Part shown: piece after piece, positions 10,589-21,788 of the stretch
Position numbering within the stretch: the stretch's first letter is position 1
Layout of the letters: the number at the start of each line of letters is the position of its first letter
Source of the DNA: Nematopogon swammerdamellus
Taxonomy: Eukaryota; Arthropoda; Insecta; Lepidoptera; Adelidae
Direction: 5' to 3'
NCBI GenBank assembly: GCA_946902875.1
Contig: OX336345.1
Coordinates: forward strand, 22,041,395 to 22,105,394
DNA: 64,000 bases
Notes under the pieces: generated by a model
Database searches by the model: none
Seen by the model: only the letters and a program-made list of their open reading frames with translations
What the model was told of the DNA's origin: nothing
Made by a program: the position numbers and the translations under genes

Positions 10589-10706
10589 ATTCAGATCAAA
10601 GAGTTTGTATTACGTCGCTGCGCTACGTAAATACAAACTCTTTGATTCAGATCATAGAGTTTGTATTACGTCGCTGCGCCGTAAATACAAACTCTTTGAT
10701 TCAGAT
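10589..10706. mobile_element. Two tandem tiny palindromic elements with a thrice-repeated 8-bp duplication
   Basis: Unit 1 is 10597-10644 (48 bp) and unit 2 is 10653-10698 (46 bp). Each starts CAAAGAGTTTG or CATAGAGTTTG and ends CAAACTCTTTG, with an inner GTATTACGTCGCTGCGC arm. The 8-bp word ATTCAGAT occurs before unit 1, between the units and after unit 2 (10589-10596, 10645-10652, 10699-10706). The termini fit the hAT end consensus YARNG. Both are deletion derivatives of the perfect palindrome at 29758-29823. Confidence 0.8.
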
Positions 10707-11211
10707 ATAACTTAACTACACATACATATACAGCGTACACTACATACACAATACACATACTACATATACAGCGCTGAGTCTAGTGAAATCTTCAGTAGAT
10801 TCAGCATACTAGCATAGTAATACTAGACTGTGTACAGTCCCTTTTTTTCCCCTCTCCTGTAATTGTTTAAATGCGTGTTTTAAATATTATTTCCTTGATG
10901 TTATTTCTTTGACTGTTTAAATGTGTGCTTTAATAATGTAATAATAATGTTATGCTGTAGGGAAAAAAATCTTATATCTTTCTTATAAAAACCATAGAAA
11001 AAACGAACAACATCGTAAAAAATAAAAGTGAAGAAAAAAAGTGGAAAGTAATCTTTATGTCGTCCAAACAGAATGGATATTTAGGTATTGTTTAACTTCA
11101 TCCCCCACCAAACGACAGTTTCTACCTTACATTGCTTCAAGAACTCTACCAGTTATGGTTCCAATACATTTAAGTACCATTTGATCTAGTGCGGGCGCGT
11201 CGGTGTTCTTG
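10707..11211. other. AT-rich interval, no gene seen
   Basis: The interval is downstream of the last host exon. A TACATA-rich stretch lies at 10720-10765. No obvious minus-strand poly(A) signal lies close to the stop codon at 11212. Nothing else is supported. Confidence 0.4.
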
Positions 11212-12035
11212 TTATTTTTTTTTTTCATTCTGCTTTTTCCTGAGAGAATGTCTCTTAGAAGATTTTCGGCACGGTTCATTCACGTCAAAGGAAGGTTTAA
11301 CTTTCAGGTTTCTTCTGGTACATTTGCATGTCTTACGACCAGTTTCAAGAGCGCTATCAGGATTCTGTGAGGTTGATGAAAGAGCTGATATTTTTGCGCG
11401 TCCCTTCTTCTTTGCAGATTTCTTTCTTTTGTTGCAGGATCCGGTACAAAACTCAGGATCGCCGCATACAATGGAGCCATCAGGGTTTTTCAAACGTTTA
11501 CTGGGACTGGTATTCCTGGTATTTTCTTTGCTAATGTAGTCAACATTATCTAAGACGTTTTCATCAAAACTGCTAACAAAAGAGTCGTGAAATTTTACAA
11601 AAGATTTCGATTGGACATCCCTTTTTTGGGAATATTTCTCACACTCTTTGCATTTATATAGCGTCGTGAGTCTGTCAGTAGTCCCTGGCCCAGTTTTACA
11701 AGACTCCGAAAATTTGCAGCTCTCTTGTACCAATGGTTGACTGAGTTGGCTTGAAATGGGGCTTCTCTGAACGTTTTTGAGATCTTGCGCTTCTTTTTTG
11801 GACGTGTAAAGACTAATTAGTAGTTTTGATGAACCCCTCGGGCAGGATTCTGCGCCGATGTTTTCATTTCCTTCCGTTCTGAAGCGAATGTGGTCAGGTA
11901 CCTTTGCAGAATATCCGAACTGGATCTTTCGTGCTATCAACGACTGGACACTCTGGATCACCCGGGTGATTAAATCATTAAGAAATTGAGATGATGTCCT
12001 CCCAGTTGGTCCAATATTTGATCTTGAAGGAGCAC
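11212..12035 (-). CDS. Host gene, terminal coding exon: basic, cysteine-containing C-terminus
   Basis: The 824-nt exon opens after the minus-strand acceptor GTTCACCACAG and ends at TAA (11214-11212). It begins in phase 1 and completes the codon left by the exon ending at 12839, so that GGSG continues into APSRS across the junction. It encodes 273 residues. A Ser/Thr-rich first half is followed by CKECEK (C-x2-C), then PDGSIVCGDPEFCTGSCNKRK, then CKCTRR, and a strongly basic end (KKKGR, RKSSKRHSLRKKQNEKKK). I recognise no family. The Cys and Lys pattern suggests metal or nucleic-acid binding, or a compacted structural protein, but that is inference. The matching intron phase is the main reason to call it real. 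Confidence 0.75.
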
Positions 12036-12838
12036 CTGTGGTGAACATAAACAAAACTAAATGAAAATTTGGATTATGTAGAAAAAATCAGAATACCGTT
12101 TAAATCATGGTTAGACAACCTGCGGGCCGCATTCGGCCCGCCTCCGCCGTGCATAAACTTGCGGCCCACATAGCTACGTGTATTTTTTTTATTATATTAT
12201 ACTTGAAACCTCCAAAATAACAGTCCATCATATTACTATAAAAGTATTATAGTTTAGTCAGCTGTAAGACATAGTTAGAATTGCTTCTGTATTGCTAGTG
12301 AGAAACTGCAATGTTGAGCCGATTTAAATACGCGAGATGATAGACAAGGGAAGTCAGAAATATCACTGAATGTATTTCTAACTCATGATCAGGATTTAGG
12401 AATAATATGCCTGTTGGATGAAGTGAATTTTAGACTAATTAATTAATCGTGTTCATAATGTTTGCGGGCGCCGGCGCGCCGTGCGTCGGGGCAATGTTCC
12501 AACCCAGATTACGTTGTGACTCGAATGATCATGTTCTTGCGTGCATATATCACTACTTCATATATATAGAGAGAAGACACAGTTAATATAGGTACCAAAA
12601 GATTTTATAAAGTATCTACAACATATTGTTCGCGGTACACTGGCTAATACCCTTGGATGGTTGTACGGTTATGTGGCGAAATTGTACCATAAAACCTCAT
12701 CAGAATTATTTTTGAATAAATGTTCCATTTTCTTCCTTTCAAGTTCAGAATGACCAACAGAACAATTGGTCCAGTGTATGGCGCGACACGGACACGCCCT
12801 ACACTTTTCCCAAATGCATCCAATATACCACAACTTAC
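12036..12838 (-). other. Host intron between the last two coding exons
   Basis: GTAAGT donor (12838-12833) and CAG acceptor (12038-12036) on the minus strand. Inside, 12115-12175 contains 'gcgggccgcattcggcccg' and 'gcggcccac', a signature seen at ends of some hAT-like elements. No partner end was found, so it is not called as an element. The rest is AT-rich and featureless. Confidence 0.5.
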
Positions 12839-13276
12839 CACTACCACCTCGACTACCACCATCCTTACGTCGCGCTAGCGATGCAGATGACATACACCGA
12901 CCGCTACCGCCGGCACTTTTGTTCGCCGGAGACGGGCAAGGGCCTCTATGGGCTGATGGAAGAGATGGCAGACATTTAGTCCTGCTTTGACAGACGCCAA
13001 CCCGCGATTGAGACCTTGTTTGTTTCATTTGATCTAGTTTTGATCTGTTATCTGATGTTTGTGATCGTGTCTTGGAAATCCCTTTTTCTCCATCTGTTAT
13101 GTGTCCAGTTGACGCAGATGTCCCCGCGAAGGTAGTCCTCAGGCGGCCGACAGAATAGAAGAAAGAATGCAGACTACTTGCGATTCTGCTCCGCCAGTCG
13201 CTCCGAAAATTTGATGAACGAGGGTTTGTTGACCCAGTGTTCAATTGATTATTTTTAATAAATTTTACATTCGTAT
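12839..13276 (-). CDS. Host gene, penultimate exon: Ser/Arg/Gly-rich
   Basis: The 438-nt exon lies between an acceptor CTCCTGATTACAG and a strong donor GTAAGT. It is phase 1 at both ends, and both neighbouring exons (15710-15346 and 12035-11212) fit. It encodes about 146 residues: TNVKFIKNNQLNTGSTNP at the start, a polar middle (SQTSDNRSKLDQMKQTRSQS), then CQSRTKCLPSLPSAHRGPCP and a GSGRCMSSASLARRKDGG tail. It has no membrane segment or catalytic signature. Open frame continues past the donor to about 12669, but the GTAAGT and the phase match with the next exon argue for splicing there. The product is unknown; low complexity suggests a disordered linker region. Confidence 0.7.
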
Positions 13277-13624
13277 CTGTAATCAGGAGACATACACATT
13301 TAGTAGTATATTTGGAAGTTATCTAATTAATAGGCGTGCCAAGGGGGTTTTTGTTTTGTTCAAGCCCACAAACCTCCCGAAACCAAAAAACAATTACTTG
13401 GTAAGTGTAATATTTTTTTTAGTACTACATATCTATTCATTTTTCGCACACTAGGGATGTAATGGGTCGACCAGGTAGAAAATATTTTCTAGGCTCATTT
13501 CAGTATTACAATTTACTTTAATCAAATTTGAAAACCCTCGCAGCCCCTCCCCTGAACATGTCACTATTTCACTATTTCAGCATATGTATTTGATAATAAA
13601 TATCGACCGAAGGACGATTCAAGG
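13277..13624. other. Intronic AT-rich DNA
   Basis: Upstream part of the intron before the 13276 exon. It holds an AT-rich stretch and a few short G-runs. No ORF, inverted repeat or SINE was found. Confidence 0.35.
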
Positions 13625-13940
13625 TACAGTCGAACCCCGATTAACCATAAGCTCGGATTAACCGAGGTCGCGTTTAACCGAGCTTAACCGAAATGAAAAA
13701 TTGTAGATGTTCTGCTTTTAGAATGTGAACAGCGCAAATATGGGTCAAGTGCGTTGTACTAGTACTAGTAACCATAACCGACGAGCATGCATGAAGAACA
13801 TTATGAGAGTGGGAGAGGCGGCAGAGGTGTGTCAGGATTGTGGCAAGTGGAGATCCGTTGTCTCTGCCTACCCCACCGGGAAACAGGCGTAACGTATGTA
13901 TGTAAGGTAGACTAAAAATCCGTATTATCCGAGCTTTTGA
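13625..13940. mobile_element. Pogo/Tigger-like element end and nested dispersed repeat
   Basis: TACAGTCGAACCCCGATTAA at 13625 matches the terminal style of pogo-group elements (TA target). Repeated 'attaaccga' words follow. The right part (13772-13897, 'cgacgagcatgcatgaaga' to 'ccgggaaacaggcgtaacg') is a separate repeat, found inverted at 36275-36400. The right end of the pogo-like piece is uncertain. Confidence 0.4.
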
Positions 13941-14021
13941 TCATAAAGGCAGGCCTGGTCGAAGCTTGTTTGTCAGTTCTTCTTGGCATTGAATTTAGAA
14001 CTAGCAGAATTTTCGACATAT

Positions 14022-15231
14022 TGTTACGCCGTAATTAATTTACGTAACTAATCCCCTTTGACGGGTTTATATTTACTAAGAACATTTACTAAGAGCAAGA
14101 TGCCGACTTTTGTCGCACCGTCTCACTCGTTCCGGTCGCGCGCGACGGACAGAGAGCGCACTATGAGCCTTCGACTAGACTCACCCACTCTTAGCGTTCG
14201 CGCGCGCGCGCAGGACAGCGAGCGCAGACTGACAGACCGACCAGAGACGGACAGCCGGACCGAATGTCACTCTGACACTGCGAGCCGACACGACGTAGCT
14301 TAATTTCAATTGCAACTCACTTATCGTTCGACGCCACGATAATCCCTGGCGGATATCATCCTTATTGTGCGCGAACATCAAGGAGCCGAGGTGAGTTACT
14401 GACCGAGCTTATTATTTCTTCTTTGCAAAACATGTAACCTGTAAAATCTTAATTTCATACATTCTCACACTAACTTTCCCACACTCTCGGCGACGACACC
14501 TCGACCGAAAGCCCCCTACTCAAAACCACGGCTGTGCGGTATTTCATTGCCCGCGGGCCGCGACCGTCCTTCACCTGAGCACGTGCCGAACCTCGAGGAG
14601 CACCCGAGGCCGCGGCAGAACACTGCACGGACGGGAGCGGCGGGCCTGCACAACGTGTGCACCATCGCGCTGCGACTCCGCGACGACTCCGCAAGCTGCG
14701 CCGACGGCGAGTCTGACGACGGGAGACCCCGCGACCTCACCGCAGCACCGGAGCGCCCTCTCACGCAAGTCACAGGCCACACTCATTCACTCACACACAC
14801 ACCTGGTCTCGCTCTTGTTTTAGCTATACTTAGGTCTCGCTCTAGTTTAGTTATACTTAGGTCTCGCTCCCCTCGCTCTTGTTTAGATTATAATTAGATC
14901 TCCTCCTCGCTTATTATTTAAATTGTCAACTTGTATTTTCTCTAAATCCTAACTTTTAATGTAAAACCGTGTACTAGTCTTATAATTTTACTCTAATTTA
15001 CTTATTCCTTGCGTCGCTGTTGATCTACTTATCGTAGGCCTCCACATTAGGTAGACAGCTACCTCCTCATCAATGTCCTTAGGTGGGCCTACCCACGATC
15101 AACAGACGGCACTCATAGCTAGAGAACCACCGACTCGATTTTGTCCGAGTCCACCGAACCTCGCTCATCGAATAAATCTGTTGCCGAAACCCTCTTTGTC
15201 TCATTTCTCCCCACTGAGCTACCCGGCAACA
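14022..15231 (+). repeat. Possible solo LTR (TGTTACGCC...GGCAACA)
   Basis: The interval starts TGTT and ends AACA with short inverted ends (TGTTACGCC against TGTTGCC). It contains a TATA-like TTTATATTT near 14067 and an AATAAA at about 15170 close to the right end. GC-rich and AT-rich blocks alternate, and the ORFs look incidental. No flanking 4-6 bp duplication was found and there is no second copy in the window, so this remains a tentative call. Confidence 0.3.
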
Positions 15232-15345
15232 ATGTCCAAGCGTAAGTTAACTACCTATGGATGAAATTATACAATAAACGATTCTACCCAGCTTACTCGG
15301 AATGTCTCGGGATACTTTTGTGTTATAATTTTAATATGTAGGTAC

Positions 15346-15710
15346 CTTTAAATTCCAAGTCAAAGTGACCAGTCACACTTTTCAAAGACCCACTGCAACT
15401 TGAAGGATTCGCTAGTTCTTTAAGTTTTTCTCTGGAGGCAGCTAAAGTGCTGTTCAATTTCGCAGGGACTCCACATTTAATGGGTATTTCTTGGTTGGGT
15501 TTATTGGGAAGAAATACCCAATTGGCGTGTTTGAATTTATTGAGTATTTCTTGGTTGGGTTTATCTAATGCTGATGCTTTAGACGCAAGTGAACTCGTCT
15601 TTGTAGGCGTATGAGGTTGTGATGTTGAAACCCCTTCCTTGGACATTTTTGTAATGGGTTTAATATTCTTAGATTGGTCCAATATTTCCTTTTCTGGTGC
15701 TGAGTGGCTG
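15346..15710 (-). CDS. Host gene, internal exon with repeated KPNQEI motifs
   Basis: The 365-nt exon runs from the acceptor TTTATTTTGCAG to the donor GTACCT. It starts in phase 2 and ends in phase 1; the downstream exon at 13276 fits, giving EFK-D-TNVKF across the junction. About 121 residues: HSAPEKEILDQSKNIKPITK, SQPHTPTKTSSLASKASALD, two near-identical NKPNQEI words (LDKPNQEILNKF and NKPNQEIPIKC), and SCSGSLKSVTGHFDLEFK. It is Lys/Ser-rich and probably unstructured. An alternative acceptor 3 nt downstream would drop one codon. The phase 2 start does not match the exon ending at 28162, so an exon lies between them; 24791-24766 is the only candidate I see. Confidence 0.6.
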
Positions 15711-15896
15711 CTGCAAAATAAAGTGGGTACAAATTCATACAATTTCTTTGAGGAAATGGTCGCCAAATTTTAATTTTGTTTTGTTTTTATTTCTTGTTGT
15801 TGATAAAACTGGTTATAAAAGTGGGAAGTATACCTATTAGGAGGATAAAAATTTATTTTACATGAAGATCACACGTCAACAAACTATGGAGTATTC

Positions 15897-16047
15897 AAAT
15901 CGGTGTTAACACCACCGCACTAACTGAAGATCAGTCGAAGCGGCTATGGAAATAGTTCAGTATTTTCCGTCCAATTCACTATAGCCGTCACGACCAAGGG
16001 GTGGAACTGACATTGCACCTTGTTCACCAAGCAGGCATGTCACATTC
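15897..16047 (+). mobile_element. SINE family A fragment
   Basis: Recognised by 'accaccgcactaactgaa', 'cggctatggaaatagttc' and 'gtagccgtcacgacc'-like body words. The head and A-tail are missing and divergence is higher than in other copies. Confidence 0.6.
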
Positions 16048-16794
16048 TTTATATAGTATATTAGATTTACCTTGAAGTTGGTTTAATGTTTCTAGAATTG
16101 TCAACGTCGGCATGTTTTTTTCTAACAGCTGTTGTCAGGTTTGTGTGTGACACTGACACCTTCGAACACACAACACACAGTGAAGCGAATTGTTGTTTTA
16201 ATATCCTCGCTGCCAACAGAAATACGGCTATCTTTTATTGATTGAAATAGTAAGGCCTAACTGCAGTGACTTCGTCAAACATTCAGACCCATTGCGGATA
16301 GGGAGAAATTCGAGCGGAAACCGCCCGAGTAGCAATTTCTCGGCGAGAAACAGTTGAGGAACCTGACCTAGGTGCCCATCTCAGACCGAAGGTGTAACAC
16401 TCGTATGGGTGTTTTGGTGCTCGACTAGCGTATTTTTACTTGACCGAAAGCTTCTATTTAGGTGTTAGATGCCTGTGCAGGACTTCGGTAGGTTTAAAGA
16501 CGGTTGCGTTTTGTCGTGTCGTGAGTACACTACACTCAAATTGCACTCAAAGTCCCCCCTTGTTAATTTTTTTTTTTATTTATGTTTGTTTTTTCAAACT
16601 CCCATTTTTTTAAACATATGCTCTGCACTAGAAATATCTGTCTCGCAGAGGCAGTTGTGGACTGAATTATGTTGACATTGTGACAAATTCGAGTACAGTC
16701 ATGCTGTCTAATGAATGCTTAATAAACAATATACAACAATATGCCATATACAACAATATACAATGTACAACATTTGTTGTGCGCTTATCGAGTA
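16048..16794. other. No supported gene
   Basis: Intronic AT-rich DNA. A small palindromic pair (GGAGAAATTCGAGCGGAAACC near 16300, GCAATTTCTCGGCGAG near 16332) and CAATATACAA-type repeats near 16730-16770 are the only structure seen. Confidence 0.35.
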
Positions 16795-17071
16795 TACACG
16801 GTGTTGCAGTTGCCCCCGTAATATTTTTAACTGACATAAGGGGGTTCTTCTATATGTGAAACTAAACAACTTCAGTGAAGAAGAAACATTTTTTGAAACA
16901 AAAAAAATATTTTTTTTTTCCATACAAATTTTTATTACCTATTCTTAAAATGTATAGGGAAAAAAAATTTTTTTTTCTTGAAATAAAAAAGTCGTAGAAC
17001 AAAAGTTGTTCTTTTTCACGTACAGAATAACCCCCTTTCGGGTTTTATGGTTGAGGTTGCAACACCGTGTA
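16795..17071. mobile_element. Tc1/mariner-like MITE
   Basis: Inverted ends TACACGGTGTTGCA...TGCAACACCGTGTA with TA on both sides (16793-16794 and 17072-17073). About 277 bp, AT-rich, with T-runs and A-runs and no transposase. Confidence 0.7.
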
Positions 17072-17194
17072 TATAGACAACATTAAAATAAATACAAATT
17101 TTATAAATAGCGTATGCATTTGACCTGTTTTAATCAAATTGAGCACCGGTCCGGGGCAAACTCTCTGATGGGCGCGCCACCAGCCTGCCGCCAA

Positions 17195-17812
17195 AATTGC
17201 TACCCGGGCGAAGGGCCGGGCGGTCACAAATAGTGCAAAATTCAATTCGCATCAAGGCTATCGTCTGTACCACGGAGTGTTCCAAGCAGCTGCACGATGC
17301 GATCCCTCCATCCCCATTCTACCATCGTTCCACGCGCAACAGGTTGCGAATGCATCCACACACTGTCGAAATCCCCTCACTTAGAACAGATCGATCCTGT
17401 AAATCCTTTATTTACAGTGTTGCCAACATGTGTAATGCACTCCCACCTGCATCCTTCCCTCCAATGTATGTATAGCATGGACGGCCTAACCTGAGGCGAA
17501 CACACGTACGCACACAAACGCATTTCTCTAATACAAATGCTTGACATGCGCCTATACATGGCCTGAGCACTACTACACTCGCAGAATTTTATGCTCACCG
17601 TCATGCGTGAATGTATTTGTACGCCTCAGGATAGAACGAACGACCTATACAGTCTGGGATCCTACACCAACATAATGTGAAGGTGCACCTAGATGGCCGA
17701 CATGGTATTCGCAGCCCCCGTAAATATCCGAATGCCCGTGGGCGCCGTCGGAATACACCTCTGCGTTAGTCTGGCGCGCGCCATATGTCATGCTTCCCAT
17801 TAAAAAAAAACG
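17195..17812 (+). pseudogene. R1/Jockey-like LINE 3' fragment
   Basis: The sequence aligns in style with 45643-46018: 'tgcgatccctccatccccatt', 'acgcgcaacaggttgcg', and then a 3' end with 'cccgtgggcgccgtcgg' and 'gcgcgccatatgtca' before an A-run. The encoded RT C-terminus is broken by frameshifts and stops. It is 5'-truncated. Confidence 0.6.
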
Positions 17813-18218
17813 GACTGACCGACTGTTGGCTAGGACTACACATCAGTGAAAGAAAGCCTATAGTTGACCATATGGCGGAGTGTATCGAAAACCCAGAGTG
17901 CGCAAAGTTGTAGAAAATTATTGCACGGACATTTTCCTTAGTAAGATTCATTTTCGCATGTGACTTGACAGATTCAAAACGACGCAATGACTAAACAATA
18001 GCAGTAATCCTAATACTTTCAATTGTTTTGAGATTCTAAATTCAAACAAATTTGAATATCGAACAGTTCCAAATTCAAAGCTCCTTTGCGCACTCTCATA
18101 GTTTTTAGAATGTCGACAAGCGATCGCTGAGTACCGCAAAGCAGTGCGCTGTGAGTTTATTGGTGAGACCCTCGGCGACACCCTGTTCCTATACAGAGTG
18201 CTCTCGGTGGTCCATCTA
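17813..18218. other. No supported gene
   Basis: AT-rich DNA between a LINE tail and a MITE. A 77-codon minus ORF (17948-18181) has no recognisable feature. Confidence 0.3.
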
Positions 18219-18848
18219 CACTCCGTTCATCCTAGCAACTAATGCCGAGCGGTTTCTCTTTCTCTGTACTTCTCACTTGCGCAAAGGCTGATTGAAGTGA
18301 CTGTTAACTGAGGTTATGAATATAGTTTAATTTAAAAAAAATATTGAATTATTGTTTATTTATTTGATGAATGAAAATTTTGCAATAAACCTGTTTATTT
18401 TTATTTTTTGCATGGAATCAAGTTAATTATTTATATTTTCACTGTAAATTATTTAATATTAGAATTATATATGATTTAAATTTTGTTCCTAATCTACTTA
18501 CGTCAGCTGTTCGTTCTATTGTAGGTTGTAAAACTTCAAAATAACACGTGAAAAATATGCTAAACAATTAATACGTTATTATTATGACGCGTAGGAAAGG
18601 CTACTGATTAGATTAATGCGTGGACTGACCGGCCGACTGCACTTGGCTACCTGAAACCTTCTCAGAATAAAAACGCAAAACTAACTCCAGGCGCAGCGGC
18701 GCACGCGCCGTTATGGTTTTGAGATTACTTTCGCATACACCTACATATATGACTCACAAACACAACCTTGTGTCCTGTGTAAAAAAGAGTAATAACCGTT
18801 GCGAGAGCGAGAAACCGCTAGGCATTAGTTCCTAGGATGAACGGAGTA
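18219..18848. mobile_element. MITE with ACTCCGTTCATCCTAG inverted ends
   Basis: The left end ACTCCGTTCATCCTAG (18220) and the following AACTAATGCCGAGCGGTTTC recur inverted at the right end (about 18790-18847) with few mismatches. TA flanks both ends (18217-18218 and 18849-18850). The 630-bp interior is AT-rich without an ORF. Confidence 0.65.
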
Positions 18849-19033
18849 TAGCCTATCTTTTCATTCATTCATTCATCCAGTCCCGCTTCCCACTTTCCTA
18901 CCAGTCCAGATTTTTAATGATGCTTCCGAGACTCTCTTTAGAACTATTTCCATGCATGTGTTATCGTAAAACTTGGAATGCCTTAAGGTTTTAAAATCCC
19001 CTTACGGTCCTTAAGGTTTTAAACGGTTTAATA

Positions 19034-19356
19034 CCGTGTGGGGCCGGTACTTTGAAAGAATAGCCCCACTGCATCTCTCCCCGTGTATGTCGTAAAAGGC
19101 GACTAAGGGATATGGCGCCTTCTTATGTTACTAGGTGGCAGGGTTTAACCCTCCCACCCATGTTGGTACCACCGCAATGAATGAAAGGTCGGTCGAAACG
19201 GCTATGTAAATAGTTCGTGTTTTCCGTCCAGTTCAGTGTAGCCGGCACGACCGAAGGGAAGCACTAACGTGGCACCAGGTTCACCCGGTGTTATGGGCTA
19301 ACATCACGGATGTTGTAGGTGATGTAGACAAACGTGTCAGTTCACATAAAAAAAAA
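19034..19356 (+). mobile_element. SINE family A, alternative GTGTGGGGCC head
   Basis: The body is the same as the copy at 168-449, but the 5' part is CCGTGTGGGGCCGGTAC, 'gaatagccccactgc' and 'cgtaaaaggcgactaaggg' instead of a tRNA-like head. It ends in an A-run. Confidence 0.8.
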
Positions 19357-19449
19357 TATTATGTTGTTTTAGCAGGATAAGTAGATATTCAGTTAATCAA
19401 TATTTCATATTCAATATTCAACTATAAATAACTCTCTTCTATACACATA

Positions 19450-19790
19450 GTTACATACCACACGCTGTATCCCGACAATCGGGGTAAGTAGAGTAATCGT
19501 TATTGTGCTCCAAGCACTCTGGTAAACTACAGCACAACACCGACCAGAACGTTTCGCAAAGTATTCGGACAAGATATCTATCAAGCAGCAAGTAGGTACC
19601 TAAGGCATGAAGACCCACCTGCTGCATGACTCGGTGGAAGAACCGTGCCAAGGTGAGAGGTGGCTATCCCTTCGCCCTTTAGCACGGTATCTCGTTAATC
19701 GCCTTATACGACATGCACGGGGAGAGAGGCAGTGGGACCATTATTTTTAAGTACCGGCCCCAAACGGTACTTATTATATTACAATATAAT
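19450..19790 (-). repeat. Dispersed repeat, paralogue of 29250-29524
   Basis: Shared words include 'cgctgtatcccga', 'tatcaagcagcaagt', 'gccaaggtgagaggtgg' and 'cgacatgcacgggg'. The right end ('gaccatt...ccggcccc') is the inverted head of the alternative SINE, so the piece is probably a longer SINE-related composite. Confidence 0.5.
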
Positions 19791-19827
19791 ATATAGGTAC
19801 TTATAATAAAGCACATACATATATATA

Positions 19828-20422
19828 AGGTGCTTCGTTATTTATGTCAAAAATTTCGGGAGGGTTACATAGACACTCAAATAAACACTTTACGCATAAA
19901 AAAATATATGTTTTTTACATTACTTTTCGAGAAATTTTACAAAACATGTTTGCTACCTAAACATTAAAAGGATCAACCTGTGTGTAACAGTAGGTAACTT
20001 GCATTGTACGGGGTCAATGACCGTACTATGTTCAAACGCAGAACAGCTGTTTGTTGTAAGTCACAAGGTCACTAGACCTGTGTGTAACAGTAGGTAATTT
20101 GCATTGTACGGGGTCAATGACCGTACTATGTTCAAGCGCAGAACAGCTGTTTGTTGTAAGTAAGTCACAAGGTCACTAGGCCTTTTGTCAGTGCGCCACC
20201 GCGCCGCAGCCGCCTCCGCGCGCCACCGCTCTAAAACTAGCTACCTACCTACCTACCTACGTGTGCGGTGTGTGTGCCTACGTTTCGTGTTTGGCAAGGG
20301 TTAAAAATTAATGTTAAGAGAAAAAATGCTTCAATAAACATATGTTTTTTTCTTACATAAAGTGTTTATTTGAGTGCGTATGTAACCCTCCCGAAATGTT
20401 TGACATAAATAACGAAGCACCT
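19828..20422. mobile_element. MITE with ~95-bp inverted repeats and a TA target
   Basis: The left AGGTGCTTCGTTATTTATGT and right inverted copy pair over about 95 bp, including 'cgggagggttacata' and 'actcaaataaacacttt'. TA flanks each end (19826-19827 and 20423-20424). The interior holds a direct tandem duplication of about 100 bp (19976-20075 and about 20076-20179) beginning 'acctgtgtgtaacagtag'. It has no transposase. Confidence 0.75.
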
Positions 20423-20775
20423 TATATACTCTGTTCGGCCAGTGTTGACAGTGACTCATCTCATCACAGGTTACCGCGCATCCCGCGCACAGGTTACATG
20501 CGCGTTTACATAGCTCAGTCTTCATTTGGAATTCATTTGAAACGGACGCGCGACGAACGTGCGTTTGTTCTTGCACGTGTAGCGAGGTCAGCGGTCAGTG
20601 CACCGACGCTCTGCCCTCTCTACCCATCGATATGCAAGCTTATAAATATACGCCGCGCAGCTGCACAAATCAGTCAATTGTAAACCTTCAAACAGATCAC
20701 ACGTGTTTCGTTGACTTCGGTACATAGCCACCGATATTATAAGGCACGCAATAATCGTAGTGCAGTGAGTGAAGA

Positions 20776-20973
20776 ATGCTGCCCACAGGACACATCCGGC
20801 CAGCCAACCCCATGGCGCCACGTCCTCAGCAGCCCGGCGTCATACAAACAGCAATACTGCGACCATCAGAGCTGCAGAGCATCGACACCATCACCAAGGT
20901 ACCCGAATTCTGGAGGGACCAGCCTAGACTCCCGCTCCAGCAGTTTGAGGCCATCATCACACTGCTAAGATAG
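20776..20973 (+). pseudogene. Gag N-terminal remnant of the LTR element
   Basis: A 65-codon ORF just after the 5' LTR. It contains KVPEFWRDQPRL followed by QQFEAII, the pattern (FW..D..LW..Q.E) at the start of many insect LTR-element Gag proteins. It ends at a stop after TLLR, and no downstream frame continues it convincingly. It cannot form particles by itself. Confidence 0.5.
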
Positions 20974-21651
20974 CGACGACGCCACAACATAAAATCTAGC
21001 TCCATAAACAACACGAATCATACAAATACGCACTTACGGACAAACAAACAAACGGAACCCAAGAAACACAGCGCCTCACTTTCGTCGTACCCACAGCCTC
21101 AACAGCGTGGCCTAGGACGAAGGACACAGGGCAATGAGCACACAGACCGACTCACCGCGTCAACGCTCACCGACATCAGGCCTTCTGACCGACTCACCGC
21201 GTCATCCTGATCAATAGCTCATACATAACTTCATTTCCGCATCATGACCACCATGACCGAGCGGAAGAGTGCTATAGCGACCCCAGCAACAGCATCGACC
21301 ATGATAACAAAGTACTTACAACGTTTCTCAATACTCTCACCGCTTCGTAACTGTAAGACAACTGCAAGTAAGCAAGAACATCGCCGCCCCGCACACCACC
21401 GCGCCTCAAACCGCCCTACCACAGCACTTCAACAGAGCTACCTAGGACGGGATACGGGACAAAATTAGCAGCACACATCCAAAGCACTACGGATACAGCT
21501 GACTGATCAGCACGTCGTCATGAAAACGCCATGACCCAGGGGGTGGACTCGACATAAAACAAAAACAACGCCAAACTTCTACCATGAACCAAACCAACGC
21601 CACGTCACATGCTTCGGACGAAAGGTGAAGAGAGTTCAGTTCAAGTATAAT

Positions 21652-21788
21652 GCGCGGGGCGGATCTTGGCGTGTCGCCGCCGCAGCGGTTCGTCAGTGTT
21701 CTCCCTCGCACCCGCACCGTACTTGTATAGTGTATTCGCGTGGCGGGTCGCCCGCTGCGGCGATGGCACGCCGAGATCCGTCCCGCGC
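21652..21788. mobile_element. 137-bp GC-rich inverted-repeat insertion inside the LTR element
   Basis: The left arm GCGCGGGGCGGATCTTGGCG and the right arm CGCCGAGATCCGTCCCGCGC are inverted copies, with the pairing extending about 37 bp. A 3-bp direct repeat AAT flanks both sides (21649-21651 and 21789-21791). Length and 3-bp duplication suggest a PIF/Harbinger-type MITE. Confidence 0.55.

Noticed and set aside
14547..14897. 116-codon ORF in the GC-rich part of the possible LTR
   Set aside because: No recognisable protein, competing ORFs on the other strand, and position inside a putative repeat.
14022..15231. Certain solo LTR
   Set aside because: TGTT...AACA ends are suggestive, but no flanking duplication and no second copy were found, so it is reported only at low confidence.
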